Positions 51,033 through 60,805 are shown, numbered from the stretch's first letter. The stretch: 64,000 nt of DNA from Verrucosispora sioxanthis (GCF_010560025.1 NZ_SAIY01000004.1:62001-126000), one strand, 5' to 3'. The notes: a model not told the origin generated them from the letters alone. Made by a program: numbers and translations.

Positions 51033-51575
51033 GTGCCAGACGATGCCGAGATCACTGCATGGGCGATAGCCGCGGGCCACGGTGACCAGCAGGCCGCCGC
51101 GGCATTCATCCGGGCGACGCAGCACCAGGTACAGCGCATGTTCCTACACCTCGCCGGCCCCGCCGATGGCCTCGGTCTCACCCGGGAGACCTACACACGG
51201 GCGATGCGCGAATTGCCCTCGATCGTCGCCCGCTCGTCGGCATGGGTCTGGTTGCTCGGCATCGCCCGGCAGGTGGCCGTCGAGCACGCCCAGCCTGAGA
51301 AACTCGATGGGGAACGGCACGCCCGGCCCGGTCGCGGACAGGGCGTCAGCCTGAACGCCACCGACCAACTGGTCAACGACCTTACGTGGGAACAGCGTGA
51401 GGCATTCGTGGTCACCCAGATGCTCGGTCTGTCATACGCCGGGGCCGCCGCCGTCTGCGGGTGCTCTGTCGGTGACATCCGAGCACGAGTGGCGCAGGCG
51501 CGGGTGTCGTTGGTCGCGGCCGTGGGCGAGCGCCCCGCGCCTCGGTCGCTGGGTAGAAACGACGCCGCCGGCTGA
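51033..51575 (+). CDS. sigC: ECF sigma factor, SigC-like
   Basis: 180 residues. Region 2 contains AAAAFIRATQHQVQRMFLHL and SSAWVWLLGIARQVAVEH; region 4 contains REAFVVTQMLGLSYAGAAAV and CGCSVGDIRARVAQAR. Both regions closely follow M. tuberculosis SigC as I remember it ([33 protein letters not shown]). SigC has been linked to copper acquisition genes in mycobacteria. GTG 51033 has GAAGGAG upstream. A zinc-finger protein gene follows. It may control the metal genes around it. Confidence 0.8.
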   Translation: MPDDAEITAWAIAAGHGDQQAAAAFIRATQHQVQRMFLHLAGPADGLGLTRETYTRAMRELPSIVARSSAWVWLLGIARQVAVEHAQPEKLDGERHARPGRGQGVSLNATDQLVNDLTWEQREAFVVTQMLGLSYAGAAAVCGCSVGDIRARVAQARVSLVAAVGERPAPRSLGRNDAAG

Positions 51576-51643
51576 GCCGATCCGTCGCAGCCGAACCCGT
51601 GCGGACGGGAACCACACGGCAGTGTCGCCCGACTATTCGTGAC

Positions 51644-51913
51644 GTGGGGTGCGAGGCGTGGCGCGAGGTTCTGTCCGCGCAACTCGACGGTGAGGCGACA
51701 CCGCACGAGCAACTCGTGCTCAGGGCGCACCTGGCGGCGTGTACCGGCTGTCAGCAGTGGTTGGCGCGGGCCGTCGAGATCACTCGCAGGGTCCGGATGT
51801 CCGGAACCGGTGTCAGTTCACGGCCGAACCGTCACCGCCCCCGGCCGACCCGACGCGGGCGGCGAGTCGGCGATCGCGGTCTCTCGACCCGCAAGGATCT
51901 GCGCCGGCCGTGA
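51644..51913 (+). CDS. Zinc-finger (zf-HC2-like) putative anti-sigma protein
   Basis: About 89 residues. VGCEAWREVLSAQLDGEATP and LRAHLAACTGCQQWLARAVE form the zf-HC2 pattern (H-x3-C-x2-C with an upstream Cys) of anti-sigma factors that sense redox or metal state. It has no membrane segment and a basic C-terminal tail. It lies 68 bases downstream of the SigC-like gene and is the natural partner. GTG 51644 is preferred over GTG 51599. Confidence 0.6.
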   Translation: MGCEAWREVLSAQLDGEATPHEQLVLRAHLAACTGCQQWLARAVEITRRVRMSGTGVSSRPNRHRPRPTRRGRRVGDRGLSTRKDLRRP

Positions 51914-52280
51914 CGTCCCCGGGATGGCAGCCCGGCCTTCTCCGCACTTCGCGTGGCCCGGCATCGGAGCACCGCCAGTCGACATTCGGTTCATGGGCTC
52001 GGCCCGCAGCGACACTTCGGGCCGAGCCGGAACCAGCCGGCCCGTCCGCACGACCAAAGGTACGGCTGGACGACGGCTGCGTGCCCGCGCCGGGGACGGG
52101 CCCGGCCGCTACAGCTCGTGGCCGTCGTCCAACCACCACGCAGGTGCGGGTGAACGGAGTGTTGATGACGGCCCAGGCCCGGTCGACGGCGGCGACAGCG
52201 CGATGGTGGCTGGCAACACCGGCCCGCACATGGATACACGAGCGGTGGCTGGGCGAGCAGCACACCGACCAGAACCAAAC
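51914..52280. other. Long intergenic stretch before the metal ABC genes
   Basis: About 367 bases without a supported gene on either strand; the open frames present have poor residue composition. It probably holds the promoter of the metal ABC operon. No recognisable Zur, DtxR or other operator sequence was seen by eye. Confidence 0.5.
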
Positions 52281-52913
52281 ATGACCGCCGCCGCGATCAC
52301 GTTCTCCGGCGTCACCTGCCGATACGGTCGCAGGACCGCGGTCGACGGAGTCGATCTCGATGTCGCCGCCGGTGAGCATGTCGCGCTGACCGGTGCCAAC
52401 GGCTCCGGCAAGACGACCCTGCTCCGCGCCGCGCTCGGCCTCTACCCCACCACCACCGGAAGCATCACCGTCGGCGGGCGCCCCGCCGTCACCGGCGCCG
52501 AATGGGCCCGGCGACGCCGTGACGTGGCGTGGGTGCCGCAGCGGCTCGCACCCGGCCGATTTCCGTTGCTTGTCGACGAACTACTCGACAGCGGCGGCAA
52601 CCCGGTCGCCGCCCGCGCCGCAGCCGCCCAACTCGACGTCGCCGGACTCGGCAGCCGTCCCCTGCACACGCTCTCCGGCGGGCAACTGCAACGGGTGTTC
52701 CTGGCCCGCGCCCTGGGTGCGGTCGCGGCGGGCGCGCGCGCGTTGTTCGCCGACGAACCCACCGCCGCGCTGGACTTCCACGGTCAGGAACAGGTCGCCG
52801 CTCTGCTCGCCGCGCTACCGGTGACGGTCGTGGTGGTCTCTCACGACCGGGCTATGTCACGGGCCTGCGACCGGGTGGCGGAGATGGCCGCCGGCAAGTT
52901 GCGGTTGGTCTGA
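52281..52913 (+). CDS. Zn/Mn-type ABC transporter ATPase
   Basis: 210 residues with Walker A LTGANGSGKTTLLRAALG, signature LSGGQLQRVFLARALG and Walker B ALFADEPTAALD. The short length and VAWVPQR Q-loop region fit the ZnuC/MntA group of cluster 9 importers. The permease start follows eight bases after its stop and the binding protein after that, so this is a complete importer. ATG 52281. Confidence 0.88.
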   Translation: MTAAAITFSGVTCRYGRRTAVDGVDLDVAAGEHVALTGANGSGKTTLLRAALGLYPTTTGSITVGGRPAVTGAEWARRRRDVAWVPQRLAPGRFPLLVDELLDSGGNPVAARAAAAQLDVAGLGSRPLHTLSGGQLQRVFLARALGAVAAGARALFADEPTAALDFHGQEQVAALLAALPVTVVVVSHDRAMSRACDRVAEMAAGKLRLV

Positions 52914-52921
52914 CATCCCTC

Positions 52922-53797
52922 ATGGACGGCTTCCTCGATCTGCTCACGCTGCCTGCGGTGCAACGTTCGGCGATCGGTCTGCTCATCGCCGCCGTCGGTC
53001 TGCCCATCGTCGGGGTATTCATCATCGGTCTGGACATCATCGCCGTCCGGTTCGCGATGATGCACGTGGCGCTGCTCGGCATAGCTGTCGGCCTGCTCAT
53101 CGGGGTGGACCCGATGCTCTGCGGACTGCTCGCCTGCGCGATCGCCGGTGCCGGTGTCGCTCCCCTGGCCCACCGCCCCACCGGGCTGCCCGGTGCGATG
53201 GGCCTGCTGATGACGTTCGCCATCGCCGCCGCCCTGCTCGTGCTCTCGGTGTCCGGGGTCAACGCCACCGGCGCGTTCGAACTGTTGTGGGGTTCCATCC
53301 TGGCCACCCGGGACGTCGACCTGATCATCCTCGGCGCGCTGACCGTGGTGGTGCACGTGCTGTTCTGGCGTTGGCGGCGCCAACTGGCACTGCTGCTGTT
53401 CGACAGGGAAATCGCCCTGTGTTCCGGCGTCGCCGCCGGGCCACTGCTGCTGGCGCTGCTGGTCGTCGTCGCGGTCGCGATCGGCGCGTCGATCCGGCTC
53501 ACCGGCGCGCTGCTGGTCGACGCGCTTACCATTCTGCCCGCACTGGGCGCCCGCAACCTCGGCCGCTCCCTGCGATCAATGGTGCTCTGGGCCATCGCAC
53601 TCGGCGTCACCGGCAACAGCATCGGTTTCGTGGTGGCACTGCTGCTCGACCAGCCACCCGGCCCCGTCCTCGTCCTGGTGGCCGGCACCTTGACCCTGCT
53701 CACCTACCTGATTCCCGAAGGAGCACGTGATGCGATTGATCCGGGCCACCGCGTTGACCGCGGTGGCGACCCTGTCCCTGCTGGTCAGCGGCTGTAG
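52922..53797 (+). CDS. Zn/Mn-type ABC permease
   Basis: 291 residues, eight or nine membrane helices, of the ABC-3 family. Family features are VGVFIIGLDIIAVRFAMMHV near the N terminus and GASIRLTGALLVDALTILPA in the middle. Its 3' end overlaps the binding-protein start (ATG 53730) by 68 bases, which is long; the last 22 residues (IDPGHRVDRGG...) may be a non-conserved extension. Confidence 0.88.
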   Translation: MDGFLDLLTLPAVQRSAIGLLIAAVGLPIVGVFIIGLDIIAVRFAMMHVALLGIAVGLLIGVDPMLCGLLACAIAGAGVAPLAHRPTGLPGAMGLLMTFAIAAALLVLSVSGVNATGAFELLWGSILATRDVDLIILGALTVVVHVLFWRWRRQLALLLFDREIALCSGVAAGPLLLALLVVVAVAIGASIRLTGALLVDALTILPALGARNLGRSLRSMVLWAIALGVTGNSIGFVVALLLDQPPGPVLVLVAGTLTLLTYLIPEGARDAIDPGHRVDRGGDPVPAGQRL

Positions 53798-54518
53798 CAA
53801 CACTGATGATCCCGCCCCGAGCGGCAGCGTGGCGCCGACCGCGCAGGGGCCGAAGGTCGTCGCCTCCACCAGCTGGGTAGGCGCATTCGCCAAGGCCGCC
53901 GGGGCCACAGACGTCACGGTGGTCGCCCCCGCCACCGTCCAGCACCCGCCGGACTACGACCCCAAGCCCAGTGATCTGGCCGCCGTCACCGACGCCGACT
54001 ACATCCTGTTCGCCGAGTTCGACGGCTTCGCCCCGAGGCTGAAGGAGGCCGCCGGCGGCACCGGCCAGCTCATCCCCGTCCAGTTGGAGAACACCCCCGA
54101 CGCAATCCGGTCAGAGGTGACCCGGCTGGCTGGAGTGTTCGGCACCACCGCCACCGCCGAGGGGTGGCTGAGCACCTTCGACACCGAGTACGCCAAGCTG
54201 TCCCAGCAGATCAGGTCGGCGCTGCCGAATCCCCCTCCGGTCGCCGCGTCGCACCTGTTCATGGCGTACTGGGGTGAGTTCGCCGGGCTCACGGTCGCCG
54301 GCACCTACGGGCCGCAGCCGGTCACCCCGAGCCAGTTGGCCGATCTAACCGCGAAAAAGCCGAAACTGGTGCTGGCCAACGCTCACCTGCCGGGCGCCAA
54401 CCCCGACATCCCCAGCGCGAAACGAGTCGACATCGTCAACTTTCCGGGTGCGGATCTGGACCTGCTCGAAGTGTTCCGGACCAACACCGAACGACTGGTC
54501 GCCGCCGTCGCCTCCTGA
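53730..54518 (+). CDS. Zn/Mn-type metal-binding lipoprotein (ZnuA-like)
   Basis: 262 residues. Signal peptide with lipobox LLVSGC. The mature protein has the ZnuA/TroA plan: VVASTSWVGAFAKAAGATDV, TVQHPPDYDPKPSDLAAVTD (metal His), and a long linking helix, but it lacks the His-rich loop of zinc-storage types. Candidate ligands are the histidines in QHPPD, SHLFMAYW and ANAHLPG. ATG 53730 has GAAGGAG upstream. It completes the three-gene importer. Confidence 0.85.
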   Translation: MRLIRATALTAVATLSLLVSGCSNTDDPAPSGSVAPTAQGPKVVASTSWVGAFAKAAGATDVTVVAPATVQHPPDYDPKPSDLAAVTDADYILFAEFDGFAPRLKEAAGGTGQLIPVQLENTPDAIRSEVTRLAGVFGTTATAEGWLSTFDTEYAKLSQQIRSALPNPPPVAASHLFMAYWGEFAGLTVAGTYGPQPVTPSQLADLTAKKPKLVLANAHLPGANPDIPSAKRVDIVNFPGADLDLLEVFRTNTERLVAAVAS

Positions 54519-54537
54519 ACGGATCCGGCCGGTCCAA

Positions 54538-54571
54538 CCGGTGGGGAGCACCGCGGTCGTGCCCCCACCGG
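54538..54571 (+). terminator. Hairpin after the metal ABC operon
   Basis: CCGGTGGGG at 54538-54546 pairs with its complement at 54563-54571 across a 16-base loop, 20 bases after the binding-protein stop and just before the monooxygenase ribosome site. It could end the metal operon. Confidence 0.45.
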
Positions 54572-54592
54572 CCTTGTGGAGGAAGCAGCACG

Positions 54593-56185
54593 ATGATCCC
54601 CGTCCTCATCGTCGGTGGTGGGCCTGTCGGGCTCGGCCTGGCCATCCGCCTCGCTCAGCTCGGCGTACCCAGCACGCTTGTCGAACAGCACCCGGACACC
54701 GCCACGTTTCCCAAAGGGCGAGCGTTGAGTGTCCGCAGCATGGAGATCTACCGGTCGTGGGGGCTGGAGTCGGAGATCACCGCCGCCGGGCTACCCCGCG
54801 ATCACCTGGCCTTCTACACCGGTCGCACCCTGGTCGACCCCGACGGTACCCGCATCGTCACCAGCCCCGCCGCCCGGCCATCGATGGCGAGCCCCACCTA
54901 CACCCTGCTCTGTTCCCAGGACCGTCTCGAACCACTGTTGCGGTCCCACGCAGAGCGGCTCAACCCGGGACGGATCCACTTCGGGACCCGTCTCACCGCC
55001 CTGCACGTCGACGCCGAACACGCATCGGCCGAACTCGTCACCGGCAACCGCCGTCACCTGCTGGCGGCCCGGTGGGTGGTCGCCGCGGACGGCGCCCGCA
55101 GCAGCGTCCGCGAACAGCTCGGCATCGCCATGACCGGACCCACCGAGGTCTCCCACAACCTGAACATCCTCTTCGACGCCGACCTCGGTGCCCACGTCGC
55201 CGACCGGCTCAGTGCCGTGTACACGATCAGCCGTCCCGACCTACACGGGACGTTCCTCGCCGTCGACAACGAACGGCGCTGGCTGTTCAACATGGTCGCC
55301 GATCGAGATGGCCCCGGCCCGGACCGGATCGACGACAGCAGGTGCGTGGCGATGATCCGCAGTGCTTCCGGACTGCCCGGGCTGCCGGTCAGGCTCGTCG
55401 CGCGGCAGGTGTGGCACGCCGCCGCCCAGGTAGCGGACCGGTTCCGCGTCGGCGTGGTGTTACTGGCCGGGGATGCCGCCCACGTCACCACCCCGTACGG
55501 TGGGTTCGGCCTGAACTGCGGCATTGGCGACACCGACAACCTCGCCTGGAAGCTCGCCGCCGTACACCACGGCTGGGCCGCCCCCGCGTTGCTCGACACC
55601 TACCACGACGAACGGCGACCGGTGGCGCTGGCCACCGCCCACGAGAGTCACCTGCGGCTGACCGACGCCCTCGCCGCCCACCGGGCGGGGGCCCCGCCAC
55701 GTGCCCGTCCCAGCGACGGACTCGTCCTCGGCTACCACTACGCCTCCGCCGCTGTGGTCCCCGACGGCACTCCGGTACCGCCCGGTGATCCGGTCACCGA
55801 CCACCAGCCGACCGGTCGGCCCGGACACCGCCTGCCGCACGCCTGGCTGGACGACGACCCGTCCCGCTCCACGCTCGACCTCCTGGCCGACGACGGATTC
55901 ACCCTGCTCGTCGCCGACGACACGGCTGCCGCCTTCCAGCCGATGTTGGAGAAGGCCCGGCAGCATCACATCCCGGTGGCGACCCGTCCGCTGACCAGAC
56001 TGCTGTCCCGAGAATGCCTGCGGCAGTACCTCGACATCTGCGGCGTCCCCCCGGGTGGCGGCCTCCTCGTCCGACCTGACGGGCACGTGGCCTGGCGACA
56101 GGGTGACGCTGACGTGCCACCGCGCAACCTCATCGCGGACCTTGTCCGGCCGGCGTCCAACAACCATACACATCGACGGAACTGA
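54593..56185 (+). CDS. FAD-dependent aromatic monooxygenase
   Basis: 530 residues of the class A flavoprotein hydroxylase family. The Rossmann motif is LIVGGGPVGLGLAIRLAQLG, the second FAD motif is VVAADGARSSVREQLG, and the GD motif is LLAGDAAHVTTPYGGFGLN. The C-terminal thioredoxin-like domain is retained, as in polyketide and phenol hydroxylases. Substrate unknown. ATG follows GGAGG by eight bases. It could tailor a secondary metabolite or degrade an aromatic compound; no other such genes adjoin it. Confidence 0.9.
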   Translation: MIPVLIVGGGPVGLGLAIRLAQLGVPSTLVEQHPDTATFPKGRALSVRSMEIYRSWGLESEITAAGLPRDHLAFYTGRTLVDPDGTRIVTSPAARPSMASPTYTLLCSQDRLEPLLRSHAERLNPGRIHFGTRLTALHVDAEHASAELVTGNRRHLLAARWVVAADGARSSVREQLGIAMTGPTEVSHNLNILFDADLGAHVADRLSAVYTISRPDLHGTFLAVDNERRWLFNMVADRDGPGPDRIDDSRCVAMIRSASGLPGLPVRLVARQVWHAAAQVADRFRVGVVLLAGDAAHVTTPYGGFGLNCGIGDTDNLAWKLAAVHHGWAAPALLDTYHDERRPVALATAHESHLRLTDALAAHRAGAPPRARPSDGLVLGYHYASAAVVPDGTPVPPGDPVTDHQPTGRPGHRLPHAWLDDDPSRSTLDLLADDGFTLLVADDTAAAFQPMLEKARQHHIPVATRPLTRLLSRECLRQYLDICGVPPGGGLLVRPDGHVAWRQGDADVPPRNLIADLVRPASNNHTHRRN

Positions 56186-56244
56186 ATGACAGGGGTAGCC
56201 GACTGATTGAGTACAGGTCATTCACCAAGCAGAGGGGCACCGCC

Positions 56245-56955
56245 ATGGACCGTCGAAGCGTCCTGCGCGCCACGATCGCGACCGGAGCCACAGCCACCGC
56301 CGTCGGCGCGGTCGCCGGCGCCTCGGCAGCCACCGCCAGTGCGCCGAAGCGGCCCGTGCGGGTGCACATCCTGATGTACCCGGGGGTGGAGGAGATGGAT
56401 TTCGCCGGCCCGGTCGAGGTGTTCGGCATGGCCCGCGGGCTCGGCGGTGACATCACCACCACCCTCGTCACCGTGGACGCCACCAGCCCGGTGACCGCCA
56501 CCCACGGCACCCGGGTCGAGGCGACCGGCCGCTGGTCACCCCGGGAGACAAACCTCCTCGTGGTGCCCGGCGGCGGCTACCGGCGGGCGGACACCCCAGG
56601 CGTGGCGTACGAGATCCAGCGTGGCGTCCTGCCCGCAGCCATCCGCGCCGCGCGCCGCCGCGGCCTGACCATCGCCGGCATCTGCACCGGCACCATGCTC
56701 CTGTCGGCGGCCGGACTCACCGCCGGGCGACCCTGCATCACGCACCACCGCGCGGCCGACGACCTGCGGGCCCAGGGCGGCATCGTCACCGACGCACGCG
56801 TGGTCGACGATGGCGACCTGGTCACCGCCGGTGGTGTCACCTCGGGCCTGGACCTCGCGCTCTGGCTGGTCGAGCGCCAACTCGGCGCGGCGCTCGCGGT
56901 TCAGGTCGAGCAGGTGCTGGAGTACGAACGGCGCGGCACCGTCTGGCGCGCCTGA
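56245..56955 (+). CDS. Exported DJ-1/PfpI-family protein (isonitrile-hydratase-like)
   Basis: 236 residues. The N terminus MDRRSVLRATIATGATATAV looks like a twin-arginine signal. The DJ-1/PfpI domain begins VRVHILMYPGVEEMDFAGPV and has the nucleophile elbow IAGICTGTMLLSAAGLTAGR (Cys) and ITHHRAADDLRAQGG. This subgroup includes isonitrile hydratase InhA, which hydrates isonitriles to formamides. Export via Tat would be unusual for InhA. The role is open; it follows the monooxygenase by about 60 bases. Confidence 0.75.
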   Translation: MDRRSVLRATIATGATATAVGAVAGASAATASAPKRPVRVHILMYPGVEEMDFAGPVEVFGMARGLGGDITTTLVTVDATSPVTATHGTRVEATGRWSPRETNLLVVPGGGYRRADTPGVAYEIQRGVLPAAIRAARRRGLTIAGICTGTMLLSAAGLTAGRPCITHHRAADDLRAQGGIVTDARVVDDGDLVTAGGVTSGLDLALWLVERQLGAALAVQVEQVLEYERRGTVWRA

Positions 56956-57018
56956 CCCCGCGCGGTGATCCGCTCTGTCAAGCCGCGACGCGTGCCAGCC
57001 AGGAGACCGCCGGGGACG

Positions 57019-59664
57019 TCACGCGGTGGTGATGAGGTCGCGGAGCCTCACCAGTAGGTCGGCCGGGTCGCCGGTGGCTTTACCCTGGGCGAACGCCGGG
57101 CTGCCGCCGCCACGGCCGGCCAGGAGGAGCTTGATCAGGTCGGCGGCGGAGAGGCCGCGTTCCAGACCGGTGGGGGTGACGGCGACGACGATGCTCGCCC
57201 CCGCGACGACGCCGACGACGCCGGGGCGGCGGCCGAGCCGGTCCGTGACCTTCTCCGCGAGGCGTCGGCCGTCGCCGGTGGTGGTAACGCCGACGTAGGC
57301 GACACCGTCGAGGTCGACGGCATGGGCGGCGTACCTGTCGGCGTCCAGGTCGATCAGCCGGTCGCGGAGGTCGTTGGCTTCGCGTTCGATTTGCTTCATA
57401 CGTGCGAGCAGGGTGGTGACCCGGTCGGGTAGTTCCTCGGGACGGGCCTTGAGTTGGGCGGCGAGTTGACCGACGAGGTCGCGTTCGCGGGCCAGGTAGC
57501 GGAATGCCTCGATTCCGGTGACCGCTTCGATGCGGCGTTGGCCGGCGCCGACCGATGATTCGCCGGTGAGTGCGAGGGAGCCGATCTGCGCGGAGCGGTC
57601 GACGTGGGTGCCGCCGCACAGCTCGCGAGACCATTCGCCGCCGATCTCGACGATCCGGACGGTCTCGTCGTAGGTCTCGCCGAACAACGCCAGAGCCCCC
57701 TCAGCGCGGGCCTGCTCCAGGGGCAGGTGCCGGACGTCGACGGGCAGGTCGCGGCGGATCGCGAGATTCGCGACCTCCTCGACCTCGCTGCGGGTGGCCT
57801 CGGACAGGCCGCCGCGCCAGGCGAAGTCCAGGCGCAGGTAGCCGGGCCGGTTGTACGAGCCGGACTGCAACGCGTTCGGGCCGAGGACCTGGCGCAGCGC
57901 GGCGTGCACGACGTGCGTGCCGGAGTGTGCCTGCCGGGCGCCGATCCGCCATTCCGGGTCCACGGCGGCGTGCACGGTGTCGCCGACGGCGAGGCTGCCG
58001 TCGAGGATCCTCACGGTGTGCGCGATCAGGCCCTTGACCGGCCGTTGCACGTCGATGATCTCGGCGCGCAGGTTCGGGCTGGTGAGCAGGCCGGCGTCGG
58101 AGTCCTGGCCACCACTCTCGGCGTAGAACGGGGTGCGGTCCAGTGCGACGGCGACGATGTCGCCGGCCTGGGCGGTGTGGACGGTGGCGCCGGCGGACCA
58201 GATCGCGAGGACCCGGGATTCGGTGTCGAGGGTTTCGTAGGCCAGCCAGTCCGTCGGCCCGTGCGCGTCCAGCACCGTCCGGTAGGCCGAGAGATCGGCG
58301 TGGCCGGTCTTGCGGGCCTTCGCGTCGGCCTTGGCGCGAGCGCGCTGCTCGGTCATCAGGGCCCGGAAGCCGTCGGTGTCCACGGTCAGGCCCTGTTCGT
58401 TGGCGATCTCCAGCGTGAGGTCGATCGGGAATCCGTACGTGTCGTGCAGTTGGAACGCCTTGTCGCCGGGCAGTGACGTCCGGCCGGCTTTCTTGGTCTC
58501 GGCGATCGCGGTGTCGAGGATGGTGGTGCCGGTGCGCAGCGTGCCGAGGAAGGTGTCCTCCTCGGCGTAGGCGGCCGAGGCGATTCGGTCGAAGTCGGCG
58601 GAGAGTTCCGGGTAGGACGGTGACATGCAGTCGCGGGCGACGGGTAGCAACTCGGGCAGGGCCTTGTCCTGCCAGCCGAGCAGTCGCATCGCGCGGATGG
58701 CGCGGCGCATGATCCGGCGCAGCACATACCCGCGGCCTTCGTTGGACGGGTTCACGCCGTCCCCGATGAGCATGAGCGCGGTACGCACGTGGTCGGCTAT
58801 GACCCGCAGGCGTACGTCGTCGGGGTGGGACTGGCTGGCGGCGGGCCCGGAATGCACGCCGTACTGCCTGCCGGTCAGGTCGGCGGCGCGGGCCAGGATG
58901 GGACGGACCTCGTCGATCTCGTAGAGGTTGTCCACGCCCTGCAGGATGGAAGCGATCCGCTCCAGGCCCATGCCGGTGTCGATGTTCTTGTTGGGCAGGT
59001 CACCGACGATGCGGAAGTCGGTCTTCGACGCCACGTCGGCGATCTCGTACTGCATGAACACGAGGTTCCAGAACTCCAGGTACCGGTCCTCGTCGACCTC
59101 GGGGCCACCCTCGGCGCCGTAGGCGGGTCCGCGGTCGTAGTACAGCTCGGAGCACGGGCCGGCCGGGCCGGGGATGCCCATCGACCAGAAGTTGTCGGCC
59201 TTGCCCCGGCGCACGATCCGCTCAGCCGGCATGCCGGTGGAACGCCACAGGTCGCACGCCTCGTCGTCGTCCAGGTAGACGGTCGCCCAGATCCGCTCCG
59301 GGTCCAACCCGAAACCGCCCTGCTCGACCGGTGTGATGGACAGCTCCCACGCGAGGCGGATCGCGTCGGCCTTGAAGTAGTCGCCAAACGAGAAGTTGCC
59401 GTTCATCTGGAAGAACGTGCCGTGCCGTGAGGTCTTGCCGACCTCGTCGATGTCCGGTGTCCGGATGCACTTCTGCACCGACGCAGCAGTCCGGTAGGGC
59501 GCGGCCCGCTGACCGAGGAAGTACGGCACGAACTGCACCATGCCGGCGTTGATGAACAGCAGGTTCGGATCCGAGATCGCCGGCAACGGCGCCGACGGCA
59601 CCACCGTGTGTCCGTTGGCCTCGAAGTGCGCCAAGAAGCGCCGCTTGATCTCCGCCGTCCGCAC
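57019..59664 (-). CDS. alaS: Alanyl-tRNA synthetase, probably a second copy
   Basis: 881 residues. It starts [20 protein letters not shown], the universal AlaRS N terminus; the class II catalytic core has [20 protein letters not shown] and [20 protein letters not shown]. The editing domain keeps zinc ligands HSGTH and CGGTH, so it is a zinc enzyme with proofreading. The C-Ala domain ends in a [14 protein letters not shown] segment. GTG 59664 with AAGAGGG upstream fits the family start; an in-frame TTG at 59694 lies inside the regulatory box. The location beside sod and fur, away from the usual alaS neighbours, suggests a stress-induced duplicate. Confidence 0.92.
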   Translation of the reverse strand: MRTAEIKRRFLAHFEANGHTVVPSAPLPAISDPNLLFINAGMVQFVPYFLGQRAAPYRTAASVQKCIRTPDIDEVGKTSRHGTFFQMNGNFSFGDYFKADAIRLAWELSITPVEQGGFGLDPERIWATVYLDDDEACDLWRSTGMPAERIVRRGKADNFWSMGIPGPAGPCSELYYDRGPAYGAEGGPEVDEDRYLEFWNLVFMQYEIADVASKTDFRIVGDLPNKNIDTGMGLERIASILQGVDNLYEIDEVRPILARAADLTGRQYGVHSGPAASQSHPDDVRLRVIADHVRTALMLIGDGVNPSNEGRGYVLRRIMRRAIRAMRLLGWQDKALPELLPVARDCMSPSYPELSADFDRIASAAYAEEDTFLGTLRTGTTILDTAIAETKKAGRTSLPGDKAFQLHDTYGFPIDLTLEIANEQGLTVDTDGFRALMTEQRARAKADAKARKTGHADLSAYRTVLDAHGPTDWLAYETLDTESRVLAIWSAGATVHTAQAGDIVAVALDRTPFYAESGGQDSDAGLLTSPNLRAEIIDVQRPVKGLIAHTVRILDGSLAVGDTVHAAVDPEWRIGARQAHSGTHVVHAALRQVLGPNALQSGSYNRPGYLRLDFAWRGGLSEATRSEVEEVANLAIRRDLPVDVRHLPLEQARAEGALALFGETYDETVRIVEIGGEWSRELCGGTHVDRSAQIGSLALTGESSVGAGQRRIEAVTGIEAFRYLARERDLVGQLAAQLKARPEELPDRVTTLLARMKQIEREANDLRDRLIDLDADRYAAHAVDLDGVAYVGVTTTGDGRRLAEKVTDRLGRRPGVVGVVAGASIVVAVTPTGLERGLSAADLIKLLLAGRGGGSPAFAQGKATGDPADLLVRLRDLITTA

Positions 59665-59676
59665 CAACGCCCTCTT

Positions 59677-59695
59677 ATTGCCATAACTATGCAAC
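59677..59695 (-). promoter_or_regulatory. 19-bp palindromic box in front of alaS
   Basis: Minus-strand sequence GTTGCATAGTTATGGCAAT, 12 bases upstream of the GTG start. Two near-identical boxes lie between sod and fur (60787-60805) and before the deformylase (62054-62072); the shared form is GTTGCA, seven variable bases, GGCAA plus a pyrimidine. It is a candidate operator of the Fur-family protein encoded at 60837. Confidence 0.7.
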
Positions 59696-59869
59696 TACAT
59701 GCTAGTGGCAACAGGATGAGCCTGTTTCTGATACCCCACGCCCGACCGCCCGTTCCCGGTAGCGCCAGTGGCGGGGCAGTCGGCCGGGTGGTCGGGTCAG
59801 GCCGTGTTCCGGCCGGTGTCGCCGGCACGCTTGGTGGTGCCGGCGACACCGACTCGATGACCACCCCCG

Positions 59870-60130
59870 TCAGTTGTCCGGCGGTGTCGCGGTGGCGGCG
59901 ACGAGCAGGGACAGCTCTCGTACGAGGTCGTCCAGAGATTGGCCGCTCTGCGCGCGGAGCAGTCCGAGGCTCAGGTCCGCCAGGAGGTAGAAACCGAGGG
60001 TCTTGGCCTGATCGGAACTGAACGCGGCGAGGAGTTCCTCGGCGCCGCCGAGGTCACCGCGATGCTTGGCCGCGATGACCCCGGCTGCGCGTTGCACCAG
60101 TTCCGCAGCTGCCGGGGTGAAACCGGTCAC
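59870..60130 (-). CDS. Hypothetical protein co-transcribed with sod
   Basis: 86 residues starting at GTG 60130, five bases after the sod stop on the same strand. VTGFTPAAAELVQRAAGVIA and KTLGFYLLADLSLGLLRAQS suggest a compact helical protein without cysteines. It must be translated from the sod message. No family recognised. The 175 bases between it and alaS (59695-59869) contain no further gene. Confidence 0.6.
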   Translation of the reverse strand: MTGFTPAAAELVQRAAGVIAAKHRGDLGGAEELLAAFSSDQAKTLGFYLLADLSLGLLRAQSGQSLDDLVRELSLLVAATATPPDN

Positions 60131-60135
60131 GCCGC

Positions 60136-60750
60136 TCAGATCTTCGGCGTGGCGGCGCGGGCGGCGTCGAAGCGGGCGATCACGTCCGCCCAGTTCACCA
60201 GGTTCCACAGCCGGTCCACGTAGTCCGGCCGTACGTTCTTGTACTGCAGGTAGTAGGCGTGCTCCCAGGCGTCGAACACCAGCAACGGCGTGGAACCCTG
60301 CCCCACGTTGCCGTGGTGGTCGTACACCTGCTCCACGATCAACCGCTGCCCGAGCGGCTCCCAGGCCAGCACACCCCAGCCGGAACCCTGAACTCCCTTG
60401 GTCGCCGCCGACAGCTGCCCGGCGAACGCCTCGAACGAGCCGAAGTGCTCCTCGATCGCCGCAGCCAACTCTCCGTCGGGACGGTCACCACCGTCCGGGG
60501 ACAGGTTGCCCCAGAAGATGGTGTGCAGCACATGCCCGGACAGGTTGAACGCGAACGTCTTCTCCAGACCGACAAGCGTGCCGAAGTCACCCTTGGCGCG
60601 GGCCTCGGCAAGCTGCTCCAGACCGTCGTTGGCGCCCTTGACGTAGGCGGCGTGGTGCTTGCTGTGATGCAACTCCAGAATCTGCCCCGACATCGCCGGC
60701 TCCAACGCGCCGTAGTCGTAGGGCATGTCGGGCAGGGTGTAGATCCCCAT
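60136..60750 (-). CDS. Superoxide dismutase, Fe/Mn type
   Basis: 204 residues. Metal ligands appear in the usual places: [13 protein letters not shown] (first His), [15 protein letters not shown] (second His) and [17 protein letters not shown] (Asp and His). Metal preference (Fe, Mn or both) cannot be set from sequence alone. No signal peptide, so cytoplasmic. ATG 60750 has GGAGGG upstream. The promoter shares the 19-bp box with alaS and the deformylase, and the gene is divergent from the Fur-family regulator. Confidence 0.93.
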   Translation of the reverse strand: MGIYTLPDMPYDYGALEPAMSGQILELHHSKHHAAYVKGANDGLEQLAEARAKGDFGTLVGLEKTFAFNLSGHVLHTIFWGNLSPDGGDRPDGELAAAIEEHFGSFEAFAGQLSAATKGVQGSGWGVLAWEPLGQRLIVEQVYDHHGNVGQGSTPLLVFDAWEHAYYLQYKNVRPDYVDRLWNLVNWADVIARFDAARAATPKI

Positions 60751-60786
60751 CAGGAACCCTCCAGGTCTTACTGCGAAGGTATGGTT

Positions 60787-60805
60787 GTTGCCATCATCTT
60801 GCAAC
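60787..60805 (-). promoter_or_regulatory. 19-bp palindromic box between sod and fur
   Basis: Minus-strand sequence GTTGCAAGATGATGGCAAC, with perfect GTTGC/GCAAC arms, lies 37 bases upstream of the sod start and 32 bases upstream of the fur start. It could control both genes, so the regulator may be autoregulated. It matches the alaS box at 14 of 19 positions. Confidence 0.7.

Noticed and set aside
57019..59664. Zinc-independent AlaRS paralogue
   Set aside because: The editing-domain zinc ligands HxxxH and CxxxH are both intact, so a zinc-free substitute is not supported.
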